Assembly: GCA_012032555.1 (NCBI GenBank)
Contig: JAAUSR010000050.1
Span: forward strand, 1-39,102
Source: Thioploca sp.
Lineage (GTDB): Bacteria; Pseudomonadota; Gammaproteobacteria; Beggiatoales; Beggiatoaceae
Reading direction: 5' to 3'
DNA length: 39,102 bases
Shown here piece after piece: positions 32,539 through 39,102 of this stretch; position 1 is the first letter of the stretch; each line of letters starts with the position of its first letter. The notes under the pieces were generated by a model that ran no database searches, was not told the DNA's origin, and saw nothing but the letters and a program-made list of their open reading frames with translations. The translations under genes and the position numbers were made by a program.

Positions 32539-34764
32539 CTACTCTTCTTTCTTCTCCCTCAGGCAGAGGCCAATGAAAGTTTCGTTGTAGAAACCGATCT
32601 GACCACTATTGACAATGGTTCTGTCTGTCGCGCTCAACCTGACCACGTAGCCGCACTTTGGCATTCCCTTCGTATCGAGTTTCCAAATGCCTGTCTCACC
32701 GGTGGTTGGGACGGTGGGATAAGTCCGCGGTAGTGGCACTGGGCTGGTGAAAATACCGCCTAAGGCCGGTTGCACGTCCAACTTGAGACTCCCAAAGTGT
32801 TCATCAGTCACTTTGTAAGTGCCTTCGATCACGTCGCTGATAACGAAATCTGCGCAATTTCCACCGCCGGAAGTGATTTTGAAACTGCCTGGTGGAAACT
32901 GCGGTGCTTGGTTGTCTAGGCGTACCGTAACTACATTGCCAAAATAGAAGGTATTCATTGCATCCTTGGCTTCAATCTTAATTTGCCATAGGCCAGTGAG
33001 ACCACTGGTTTGCCAGCGGGCTAGTATATCCTGCTCGACAAATATCTGTGGGTTGCCTTGACCACTCGTTAGGTCTTCGTAGTAGGTATAAAAATCATCG
33101 GCATCAACTGCCTGAGGCATGTCCGGCAACAAGGAACTCAAGTTTCCATCGAGATTTTGAGATCGCTTAACAGAGAAAGGATTGGTCAGGTGTTGCCAGG
33201 TAACACTGCCAACAACTCTGACCGAGACCCGATACTTCAGGTACGGAGCACCACTACTGATGTCAGTGGGATTGGCGAGATGTCCGGTGATCACCACCTC
33301 TCCGCCAAATGGACTGTCCTGTGCGGTGAACCCTACAAATACACCAGTACCTGTGGCTAACCCGCTAATCTTGTTAATATTATTTACGTCCATGTTTCCG
33401 ACTGTTTCGATAAACGGCACGTGGCCGGTTTGCACAGAACCTGGCTTGATGTGTACCAACGTCTCTTCTCGATTGCCCCACACCGGCACGTAGTTGGGAT
33501 TCGAGCAAGGGGGTGGAACCTGCCAGGATAAGATCGCCCGGATCTTTACAACCTTCGGGCCTTTGTTGCAAGGCTGGCGGTACTTGTTCAGATCGACCGG
33601 TAGGAAAACGGCATACTCCAGTCCCTCTTTCGGAAGGTTGTGGATGTCATACACATTGACCGAAGTGGTGCCAAGGCAGGTCTCGAAAGTGCCGTTATTA
33701 TCGAAATCGGCCCAGAAGGTGACGTATTCTCTGCTGCCGGTCGTACATGGACTACCGGAATAACCAGAAGCTAGCTTGACCCGGATGATGCCCACTAGGG
33801 TATCCTGGTTTGGGTTGAGACCGATACATGCCAACTCTTCGTAGCGCGTATTGCCGTCCACCGGAGATAACTTGCTGATGATGTTGGACCAATCGATCTC
33901 GATCCCTGGCAACACTCCTTTGGAACCGGGTGCCATTAACGATTCGGTCAGGGTCGGCTGGTCGATCAATTTTTGGAGGTCGGTCAGCGCAAAGCGGTGA
34001 GGCTCTACTCCCTTGTCTTGATATAGCTCTTGAAGCTCCACCGTTCCTAGTGTTTTGGGCTTGACGAGAGGTGCCGGCTGCGTCAGGTCGAGTACAGAGT
34101 CAAAATTCGGCGGAAGCTTGATCTTGGCTTCCTTGAACAAATCGCTAAAAATGATCAACTTAAGTGGGTCAATCTGGATGTGGGTATCATGAACATTGCC
34201 CCAGACCGGGGTGAAGTTGGGATGATCGGGCGGTGTGGGAACGTTCCACGATAGAATCGCCCGCACGAGGCACAGGTTATCAACAAAACAAAATTTCTGC
34301 GACGGGTTGATCCGTAACGTGACGGCATACTCAAGCCGCTTAGCGCCTACCGTACCCTCTGAAATATTATAAGCCGTGAAGCTAGTCAGACCCAGGTCTT
34401 GCCAGTCAGTACCGTTGTTGCATGAAATAAAAAAACGCACGTATTCTGGCGTGCCTTTAGAACATATATCCCCACCGTAGCCAGTGGGCTGTTTGATATA
34501 AACAACCGCTTCCAGGCGATTGAACTGCGGCTGAAAACCGACGCAACCGAGTTCCTCATAGGTGGTATTCGACTGAATGTTGAGGACTGGCTTGAACGGA
34601 CTGACTCTGATGTTGCCAAAATAGTTTGGATTGGATAAAATTAACGCTCTGAAATGCGTTCGTTCTTGTTCAAATTGCGGTGCGGTAGCCGACTGCTCCA
34701 CCGGGGATTCTTTTGCCGGTTTCTCGGTTAGTGTTGTTTGAGGATTATTCTCGATTTTCATCAT
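32539..34764 (-). CDS. 741-aa protein with a duplicated beta domain, unknown function
   Basis: The largest product of the - strand cluster. Residues 66-200 and 305-441 are two copies of one domain sharing NT-T/R-YEEL-G/A-C-x-G at the start, a GY-G/S-G-x-x-C motif, S/T-x-EYV-x-F, L-G-x-TS, LEYAV, K/V-x-x-RAILSW-x-VP-x-PP and PVWGN at the end. Two Cys per copy are conserved. A linker of about 100 residues joins them, and the C-terminal 300 residues appear Ig-like (GEVVITGHL, WQIKIEAKD, VTVRLDNQAPQFPPGSFKITSGGG). N-terminus is hydrophilic, so no Sec export. The ribosome site AAGGA precedes two adjacent ATG codons. I do not recognise the family. Confidence 0.65.
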   Translation of the reverse strand: MMKIENNPQTTLTEKPAKESPVEQSATAPQFEQERTHFRALILSNPNYFGNIRVSPFKPVLNIQSNTTYEELGCVGFQPQFNRLEAVVYIKQPTGYGGDICSKGTPEYVRFFISCNNGTDWQDLGLTSFTAYNISEGTVGAKRLEYAVTLRINPSQKFCFVDNLCLVRAILSWNVPTPPDHPNFTPVWGNVHDTHIQIDPLKLIIFSDLFKEAKIKLPPNFDSVLDLTQPAPLVKPKTLGTVELQELYQDKGVEPHRFALTDLQKLIDQPTLTESLMAPGSKGVLPGIEIDWSNIISKLSPVDGNTRYEELACIGLNPNQDTLVGIIRVKLASGYSGSPCTTGSREYVTFWADFDNNGTFETCLGTTSVNVYDIHNLPKEGLEYAVFLPVDLNKYRQPCNKGPKVVKIRAILSWQVPPPCSNPNYVPVWGNREETLVHIKPGSVQTGHVPFIETVGNMDVNNINKISGLATGTGVFVGFTAQDSPFGGEVVITGHLANPTDISSGAPYLKYRVSVRVVGSVTWQHLTNPFSVKRSQNLDGNLSSLLPDMPQAVDADDFYTYYEDLTSGQGNPQIFVEQDILARWQTSGLTGLWQIKIEAKDAMNTFYFGNVVTVRLDNQAPQFPPGSFKITSGGGNCADFVISDVIEGTYKVTDEHFGSLKLDVQPALGGIFTSPVPLPRTYPTVPTTGETGIWKLDTKGMPKCGYVVRLSATDRTIVNSGQIGFYNETFIGLCLREKKEE

Positions 34765-34858
34765 TATTTCCTTTTCTGTTGTATGAAGTGTTATGTTACC
34801 TGGTGATGGGTTTCAACTTGCGTTTCTACCCATCCTACGCTGGCTGTTAGCAAGGTGG

Positions 34859-34887
34859 GGTGCGTTAGGCATCAGCCATAACGCACC
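34859..34887. repeat. Dispersed palindrome R2, copy
   Basis: GGTGCGTTAGGCATCAGCCA then TAACGCACC, followed by GAAAAAAGCTAT and a second GGTGCGTTAATAACGCACC palindrome at about 34918. It lies in the 271-base gap upstream of the 741-aa gene. Confidence 0.7.
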
Positions 34888-35035
34888 GAAAAAAGCTATC
34901 TTTTTACTTTGTTAATGGTGCGTTAATAACGCACCCTACGTTGGCTTTGATAGCGAGTAACCTGGATGAAACCAAATTTTATTTAGGCTATATTTGCTAG
35001 GTTATATATACTTACTTAACGACATTGGGGGTGAG

Positions 35036-35284
35036 CTAAACACACCTTGTACATTTGGATACATTCTTTCTTTGACGGATAGCCAGGTTTATTTGCATCC
35101 TTTCAACAATGCTCCCCCCAAGGCAAGTTGCTGTCACTTTGATTGGAGGCGCCCCACCGACCGACTTACCGTTGAGTTCTTGCTGATAGGTGAAGGTTCC
35201 ATCCGGAAAGATCTCTACTCCAACGGTACTAGTTGGTTTTTTCACTATATCGTTATTGAGGTTGGAAGTATTTCCACTGTTCAT
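35036..35284 (-). CDS. YCWYAVG-motif paralogue, C-terminal piece
   Basis: Reads MNSGNTSNLNNDIVKKPTSTVGVEIFPDGTFTYQQELNGKSVGGAPPIKVTATCLGG, matching the C-terminal half of the 157-aa protein (MNGGASNPTEAI..TVGVDIFPDGTVTYQQ). Its ATG overlaps the stop of the N-terminal piece in ATGA. It is either the out-of-frame rest of one gene (one T lost) or a coupled separate polypeptide. Confidence 0.6.
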   Translation of the reverse strand: MNSGNTSNLNNDIVKKPTSTVGVEIFPDGTFTYQQELNGKSVGGAPPIKVTATCLGGSIVERMQINLAIRQRKNVSKCTRCV

Positions 35285-35586
35285 GTAAGTTGGAGATCAC
35301 CAAAGAGATGTTCTACTGGCTTCAGATTTATTTGGACTTGGCCAACAGCATACCAACAATAATCCTGACCAGTGCCTACTTTGGGGGAATTCGGATCGGT
35401 GATATAGCCAGTGTGTTTTGTAAAGTAGGCTGTAACTGGATGTGTAATTTTGGGATTACTCTGCTTAGCCCATGTGATGGCATTGGTAATTTCAGTACAT
35501 TCTTGAGCTTGAAGGATACCTGGCTCAGTAATAATAGCCCATAGAGATGTCATCGTTAGCATTGTTGTAATAATTAGATGTTTCAT
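35281..35586 (-). CDS. YCWYAVG-motif paralogue with signal peptide, N-terminal piece
   Basis: Begins with a Sec signal (MKHLIITTMLTMTSLWAIITEPGILQAQE), then CTEITNAITWAKQS, VTAYFTKHTG, QDYCWYAVGQVQIN and HLFGDLQL, colinear with the 157-aa protein at 28921, whose start lacks any signal. The ribosome site is AGAAGGAAAG. The frame ends at TGA where the paralogue continues; CTTACATGA here against CTCTACATGA there implies one missing base. The intact product would be exported. Confidence 0.65.
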   Translation of the reverse strand: MKHLIITTMLTMTSLWAIITEPGILQAQECTEITNAITWAKQSNPKITHPVTAYFTKHTGYITDPNSPKVGTGQDYCWYAVGQVQINLKPVEHLFGDLQLT

Positions 35587-35746
35587 AACGTCTTTCCTTC
35601 TAAGAGAAAATTTTTAAACAACCAAAAAATGATTAAACTTTTAGGTTAAGTAAGAGTTAGGATGTAGTCTGTTCCTTACCACAGACTACATGAGCTAACT
35701 CCGCCGCTAATTTTTTATTTGATTGTATGTCGCTTATGAGAAGCAT

Positions 35747-36052
35747 TTATTGAAGGTTGGCAATGACTATTAGTTGAACATAGCCACCAAAATCGTTTCC
35801 GAGGCCGGTATCGTCTTGTAGGAGAAATTCAACACGACCTTCTACAACATCGTCCTTGATTTTTAGGATATCGATATCGATTTCCTGTATAAAAAATTCA
35901 TGATCGTCATCCTTAAAACCAATTCTAAATCCTTTGAGAGCAGCTTCTGCTGTAAGAACTTTCCTATTGAAATCAGCAATGAATGGTTGTACCTGTCTTA
36001 TGCCAGAAGTAAAGTCGAAGTTAACTGTTATTTGTTTGAAAGCAATTGCCAT
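35747..36052 (-). CDS. Small beta-sandwich-like protein, unknown function
   Basis: A 101-aa protein with a strong ribosome site (AAGGAGATAAGAAATG). It alternates strands: FKQITVNFDF, VQPFIADFN, AALKGFRIGFKDDDHEFFIQEIDIDILKIKDDVVEGRVEFLLQDD, GGYVQLIVIANL. The pattern of A-x-L-x-G-F, D-x-DHEF-x-Q-E-I-D and a closing GYVQLIVIA-N/D-L recalls short, single-domain proteins seen in other bacteria without known role. No signal peptide. First gene of the - strand cluster. Its neighbours are similarly unnamed small proteins. Confidence 0.6.
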   Translation of the reverse strand: MAIAFKQITVNFDFTSGIRQVQPFIADFNRKVLTAEAALKGFRIGFKDDDHEFFIQEIDIDILKIKDDVVEGRVEFLLQDDTGLGNDFGGYVQLIVIANLQ

Positions 36053-36103
36053 TTCTTATCTCCTTTTCTAAAACTAATGTTCTCTCGTTCCCAAGTTTTA
36101 CTT

Positions 36104-36214
36104 CAATGCCATTAAGTTAAGGCTGATTTGATCCGAATCGGAGATTACTGGTACTTGAGTAACGAGGGTTGCAACCCCTTGTTACCAGAAAAATTGCTTA
36201 ACTTAATGGCAGTG
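36104..36214. mobile_element. MITE inserted into an older repeat, 11-bp target duplication
   Basis: Ends CAATGCCATTAAGTTAAG and CTTAACTTAATGGCAGTG are inverted repeats with one mismatch. AAGTTTTACTT flanks both sides (36093-36103 and 36215-36225). Joining the flanks gives CGTTCCCAAGTTTTACTTAGGAATACC, a form like the uninterrupted repeat at about 29669 (CCAAGTTCTACTTGGGAATG). An inner hairpin GTAAC..GGGTTGCAACCC..GTTAC stands at about 36161-36186. No coding content. Confidence 0.7.
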
Positions 36215-36623
36215 AAGTTTTACTTAGGAATACCTGTTTGCCAAGTTCTGCTTGGCGTTACTCGTCAAGCTGAAACTTCCAAGCAGAGCCTAGAAATGAG
36301 CTAAGTAGGGCTGGCGATGAATTTATCGTTGCCCACCCATTTCCACCACGTAATGGTAGGCTAAACAAAAAAACTTTTATCCACCTCACATGGCTTACTC
36401 CTTTTATTCGGGATAAAAATTAGCTAAAAAACCAATTTATCTCGAAAATTTTTTAAAGTTAGGTTGCTAATTAAGTGTTAGCCATAATTTACTGTTAAAA
36501 AAATAAATATTTTCAGTGTATTAATAAATATTTTTCCATTAGCTTAGTATTAACTCAGCAATCGCTATACCAATAATTAAATCATTAAATATCAGTATGA
36601 TAGTAAAAATGGTCCGAGCAAGT

Positions 36624-36694
36624 GCTCATAAAACGCTCATAAATTGCTCATAACTGCTCATAATCGCTCATAAGTGCTCATAAATTGCTTATAA
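36624..36694 (+). repeat. Phased direct-repeat array, seven GCTCATAA units
   Basis: GCTCATAA occurs at 36624, 36635, 36646, 36656, 36666 and 36676, plus GCTTATAA at 36687. The steps are 11, 11, 10, 10, 10 and 11 bases, about one DNA turn each. The spacers vary in sequence. It stands 134 bases before the DUF29 gene. The 400 bases before it (36226-36623) hold no gene, only AT-rich DNA and GCCCACCC-type repeat pieces. Confidence 0.8.
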
Positions 36695-36827
36695 TTATTT
36701 ATTTCCATCTGGAGTATTGAAAAATGCCATCAGAAATGAACCGCATTGCTTTATGATTGATAGAGTTCTCAGGCTCACCATATCTTAACCATCTTAGGAA
36801 TTAACAGTTAATCTTTAGAGAATAATC

Positions 36828-36974
36828 GTGAAATCAATAATTTATGAACAAGATTTTTATGCTTGGACTCATCATAATGCCCAATTATTGCGACAAGGTA
36901 AGTTAGCTGAAATTGATGTCGATAACATTGCTGAGGAACTGGAAAGTATGGGAAAAGCCAACAACAGGCCTTGA
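36828..36974 (+). CDS. DUF29 protein, N-terminal piece (frameshift)
   Basis: From GTG 36828 the frame reads KSIIYEQDFYAWTHHNAQLLRQGKLAEIDVDNIAEELESMGK, the standard N-terminus of DUF29 proteins, then breaks (ANNRP, stop at 36972). One extra A in GGAAAAGCC gives MGKSQQQALINRLAVLL and restores the family sequence. No ATG is near, so GTG is the start. Confidence 0.75.
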   Translation: MKSIIYEQDFYAWTHHNAQLLRQGKLAEIDVDNIAEELESMGKANNRP

Positions 36975-37267
36975 TTAATCGCTTAGCCGTATTGTTGATG
37001 CATTTATTCAAATGGCAGTTTCAATCGGCAAGACGTTCACGGAGTTGGGAATTGACTATCATAGAACAACGTCAAGAGATTGTTGATTTATTGGAAGAGA
37101 GTCCCAGTCTTAAGCCGAGTATAGAGGCTAAGTTGGCTAAAGCTTATAACAAAGCGGTTATTAAAGCGGAACGGGACACGGGTATTCGGTATACTGATTT
37201 TCCCTCTGTTTGTCCTTATACTTTAGAGCAAGTGTTGGACGATAATTTTTATCCCGAAAGTAAGTAA
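36971..37267 (+). CDS. DUF29 protein, C-terminal piece
   Basis: INRLAVLLMHLFKWQFQSARRSRSWELTIIEQRQEIVDLLEESPSLKPSIEAKLAKAYNKAVIKAERDTGI..FPSVCPYTLEQVLDDNFYPES is the rest of a DUF29 protein of normal total length (about 147 aa). DUF29 is common in cyanobacteria and large sulfur bacteria; its biochemical role is unknown. It is the downstream half of one gene, not a separate one. Confidence 0.8.
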   Translation: MINRLAVLLMHLFKWQFQSARRSRSWELTIIEQRQEIVDLLEESPSLKPSIEAKLAKAYNKAVIKAERDTGIRYTDFPSVCPYTLEQVLDDNFYPESK

Positions 37268-37270
37268 AAT

Positions 37271-37320
37271 GCTCATAAATCGCTTATAATTATTGATTCC
37301 CATCTCGAGTAACGAAGTCA
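37271..37320 (+). repeat. Second copy of GCTCATAA unit and adjoining sequence
   Basis: GCTCATAA at 37271 and GCTTATAA at 37282 (step 11), then AATTATTGATTCCCATCTCG and AGT. The array at 36676-36694 is followed by nearly the same sequence (AATTATTTATTTCCATCTGG, AGT). So the DUF29 gene is bracketed by the two copies. This copy starts 4 bases past the DUF29 stop. Confidence 0.65.
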
Positions 37321-37467
37321 ATGGCGAAAGAGAATTTCTATTCGCTCCAATTGCGGTTGTGGGCAAGCGGATCGTTATAATATTTCATTGAAAGTAGAAT
37401 AGTGCGCACAGTGCTTCTTTGGTTCGTTGAAACCAATAAGGTTGATAATTGATAATTGGAGTTGCTC

Positions 37468-37704
37468 ATGCAAGCCTTACGCGAAATCCACGAAGTGACT
37501 TCCGATACGGTGACAATCCAGATTCCGAATACTTTTCCTTATAAAAAAGTTGAAATTATTGTCTTACCGCTAGAAGAGAAAAGATTGACCGATCATACAG
37601 AAGATTTCTGGAGAACGATTGCTCAATTTCGTCAGGAATTAAAGCAATCCGACCGTTGCTTCACAGACAGTGTCGAATTTATTCGCGAGGATCGTGAACA
37701 GTGA
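37468..37704 (+). CDS. Antitoxin of VapBC-like pair (DUF2281-type)
   Basis: The start at 37468 (MQALREIHEVTSDTVTIQIPNTFPYKKVEIIVLPLE) gives a 78-aa protein. An N-terminal strand pair ending K-VEIIVLPL and an acidic helical C-terminus (FWRTIAQFRQELKQS, FIREDREQ) are usual in DUF2281-type antitoxins. Its stop overlaps the toxin start (GTGA, 37701-37704). The same KKVEIIVL stretch survives as a remnant at 27172. Confidence 0.7.
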   Translation: MQALREIHEVTSDTVTIQIPNTFPYKKVEIIVLPLEEKRLTDHTEDFWRTIAQFRQELKQSDRCFTDSVEFIREDREQ

Positions 37705-38123
37705 ATATTTATGTTGTAGATGCTTGTGTAGCGGTTAAATGGTTTATACCAGAAATACATAGTGAATCGGCTTGGCGTTTACATCATCCTGATTATCAGT
37801 TGCATGTACCCGGTTTATTGTTGTTAGAATTTGGCAATGTGGTCAATAAAAAACAGCGGCGTGGAGAAATTAGTGCGATAGAAAGTGAATTTATGATAAA
37901 CAAACTCAGAACTGCTCTGTTAAAATGGCATCAAGATGAACTCGTGTTTTTACACGCTTTTAAAATAGCTCATGAAACCGATCGAAGTTTATATGATTGT
38001 ATTTATTTAAGTCTGGCTATTTTATTGAATAGTCAAATGGTAACAGCCGATTTACGCTTTTATGATGCATTAAAAAGGAGTGTTTATGCAACCAGATTGC
38101 TTTGGGTGGAGAATATTCCATAA
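37701..38123 (+). CDS. vapC: PIN-domain toxin VapC
   Basis: A 140-aa protein starting with GTG in the antitoxin stop. PIN residues are VVDACVAVKWFIPE (Asp7), LLLLEFGNVVNKK (Glu near 47), HETDRSLYDCIYLSLAI (Asp near 100) and MVTADLRFYDAL (Asp near 119), the four acidic positions of VapC RNases. It is regulated with its antitoxin by coupling and probably by autorepression. The pair is complete, unlike the cassette at 27 kb. Confidence 0.82.
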   Translation: MNIYVVDACVAVKWFIPEIHSESAWRLHHPDYQLHVPGLLLLEFGNVVNKKQRRGEISAIESEFMINKLRTALLKWHQDELVFLHAFKIAHETDRSLYDCIYLSLAILLNSQMVTADLRFYDALKRSVYATRLLWVENIP

Positions 38124-38142
38124 GTAGCTAACCGAGGTAGGG

Positions 38143-38171
38143 GGTGCGTTAGGCATCAACCGTAATGCACC
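38143..38171. repeat. Dispersed palindrome R2, copy
   Basis: GGTGCGTTAGGCATCAACCG then TAATGCACC, followed by AAAAAAAGCTAT. Third member of the family at 32451 and 34859. The rest of the gene-free stretch 38124-38439 contains an imperfect inverted repeat (GGCCCAGATGAAGCAAAGTG at 38247 against TACTTTGTTCCATCTGGGCT) and CTCCACTGCC-type repeat sequence near 38315. Confidence 0.65.
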
Positions 38172-38439
38172 AAAAAAAGCTATTTTTTGCTTTGGTTTTC
38201 AATGTTTCGTTAGGAATGCCTGCTGGTGAAGTTTAGTAACGTGGCCCAGATGAAGCAAAGTGGAATCCGAAACAATGGCGTCCCAGATTCTACTTTGTTC
38301 CATCTGGGCTACACTCCACTGCCATCAACTTAAGGCATAAAAGTGTACTAAAATAACCTGAGTTCGATGTAATACCAAATCCCACTTAAAAAAATCTTAT
38401 AATAAAATGATAAAAATTTATCTAGAGGTTGGCAAAAAA

Positions 38440-38604
38440 ATGGGTCGACAATTGAAAATCGAAATTAAAGAAACCAAAGCAGAACTGAAAACGTTATTAC
38501 AGCAACCAAAGAAAGGTCGGCAAAAAGAACGTGTCGAAGCGTTAGATCTTCTCAAGACTCAATTCGCACAAACAGTGCAAGAGATTGCTATAGCAGAAGC
38601 ATAA
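38440..38604 (+). pseudogene. IS630-type transposase N-terminal fragment
   Basis: MGRQLKIEIKETKAELKTLLQQPKKGRQKERVEALDLLKTQFAQTVQEIAIAEA, the beginning of an HTH-containing transposase (the L-L-K-T-x-x-A-x-T-V-x-E-I-A block precedes the recognition helix, which is missing). ATAATAAAATGAT stands both before (38399-38411) and directly after (38601-38613). Start at 38440 preferred; the frame from 38407 is formally longer. Confidence 0.6.
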
Positions 38605-38615
38605 TAAAATGATTA

Positions 38616-39062
38616 CTAAATATAGTGTGTAAATAGTTCCTCAACCGAACAGTTTTGTTGTTTGCGAATCGCTTTAGCTTGAGCCCATTTACGTTCAATA
38701 GGATTTAAGTTTGGTGAGTCAGTGGGCCAGGATTCGAGCGTATGTCCTGCTTGTTCAAAGAGTTGCCGAATGTCAGCGCGGTGGTGAAAAGTGGCGTTGT
38801 CCATCACGACGACACGCTTGGGGGACAATTGAGATAATAAATCTGGTTCAACCCCAGCATAAAAAGTATTGGCATTGATGGCATCACTAAAAAGACTCAT
38901 GGTGAGTAGACCTGAGACCAGCAAAGCACCGATGACGTTGAGACGGTCCCTGGCATGCCAATTAGGTTTACCAACACCACGTTTCCCCATTGGCGCATAA
39001 CCCTTTCTACGAGGCATATCGTTAGCAAAACCACTCTCATCCAAGTAAACGATTTCCCGCAT
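38616..39062 (-). CDS. IS630-family transposase, DDE (orfB) part, window-edge truncated element
   Basis: A 148-aa DDE_3 domain: REIVYLDESGF (first Asp), VVVMDNATFHH (second Asp), SPNLNPIERKWAQAK (Glu). The upstream - strand frame reads RKRFLERLERYQHAG up to the ATG, in another phase, as in IS630 elements made of two overlapping frames; the first part lies outside the window. A lost base at the junction is an alternative. The element points toward the fragment at 38440. Confidence 0.82.
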   Translation of the reverse strand: MREIVYLDESGFANDMPRRKGYAPMGKRGVGKPNWHARDRLNVIGALLVSGLLTMSLFSDAINANTFYAGVEPDLLSQLSPKRVVVMDNATFHHRADIRQLFEQAGHTLESWPTDSPNLNPIERKWAQAKAIRKQQNCSVEELFTHYI

Positions 39063-39102
39063 GTTGATACCTCTCCAGCCGTTCTAAAAAACGCTTCCGT
39101 GC

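Noticed and set aside
33157-33763. Several + strand frames opposite the 741-aa gene
   Set aside because: Overlap the conserved duplicated-domain coding strand, no ribosome sites, no recognisable domains.
36624-36694. GCTCATAA array considered as a CRISPR
   Set aside because: Units are 8 bases with 2-3-base spacers, not 25-40-base repeats with unique spacers.

Overview
The window looks like chromosomal DNA of a large sulfur-oxidising gammaproteobacterium of the Beggiatoa/Thiomargarita type (Beggiatoaceae). This is an inference from three things: a roughly 40% GC composition, intergenic spaces crowded with dispersed palindromic repeats, and the gene mix (hybrid histidine kinases, a Ser/Thr-kinase/AAA/histidine-kinase giant, Uma2 nucleases, PIN toxin modules, DUF29, transposase debris). 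I see no rRNA, tRNA, CRISPR array or replication gene.

Layout. (1) 1-6.4 kb, + strand: a type VI secretion effector island. It holds the end of a DUF4123 adaptor, several versions of a small accessory protein (M-x-I-R-x-E-Q start, FE-x-x-M-x-x-HL core), a 340-aa candidate effector with a clan-CD-like His/Cys pair, a possible immunity protein, a LysM effector, and a Tae4 amidase translationally coupled to a four-helix membrane protein. A group II intron fragment and a decayed transposase interrupt it. (2) 6.4-10.7 kb: repeat-filled DNA, a GNAT acetyltransferase fused in frame to a signal-peptide-bearing Gly-rich surface protein, a sulfotransferase and a small MITE. (3) 10.7-16.4 kb: a sugar-binding lipoprotein overlapping two hybrid histidine kinases, probably one sensory unit. 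(4) 16.5-20.8 kb, - strand: an ABC exporter operon (ATPase, FtsX-type permease, HlyD adaptor). (5) 20.9-26.9 kb: one very large kinase gene broken by two frameshifts. (6) 27-28.6 kb: a Uma2 gene split in two around a PIN/Phd toxin-antitoxin cassette and flanked by repeats. (7) 28.9-36.1 kb, - strand: eight genes of mostly unnamed families (BTRD1 repeat protein, coiled-coil protein, a 741-aa protein with a duplicated domain, proteins sharing a helical module, and two YCWYAVG-motif paralogues of which only one has a signal peptide). This is the best candidate for an undescribed system. (8) 36.1-39.1 kb: a MITE inserted in an older repeat, a helically phased GCTCATAA array, a frameshifted DUF29 gene, a DUF2281-like/VapC pair and IS630 fragments.

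Two themes run through the window. Seven genes are each broken by what looks like loss of one base in a short homopolymer run. The uniformity points to sequencing or assembly undercalling, or to polymerase slippage, so most of these genes are probably intact in the organism. Second, dispersed repeats have invaded gene ends and supply several stop codons and one N-terminus.
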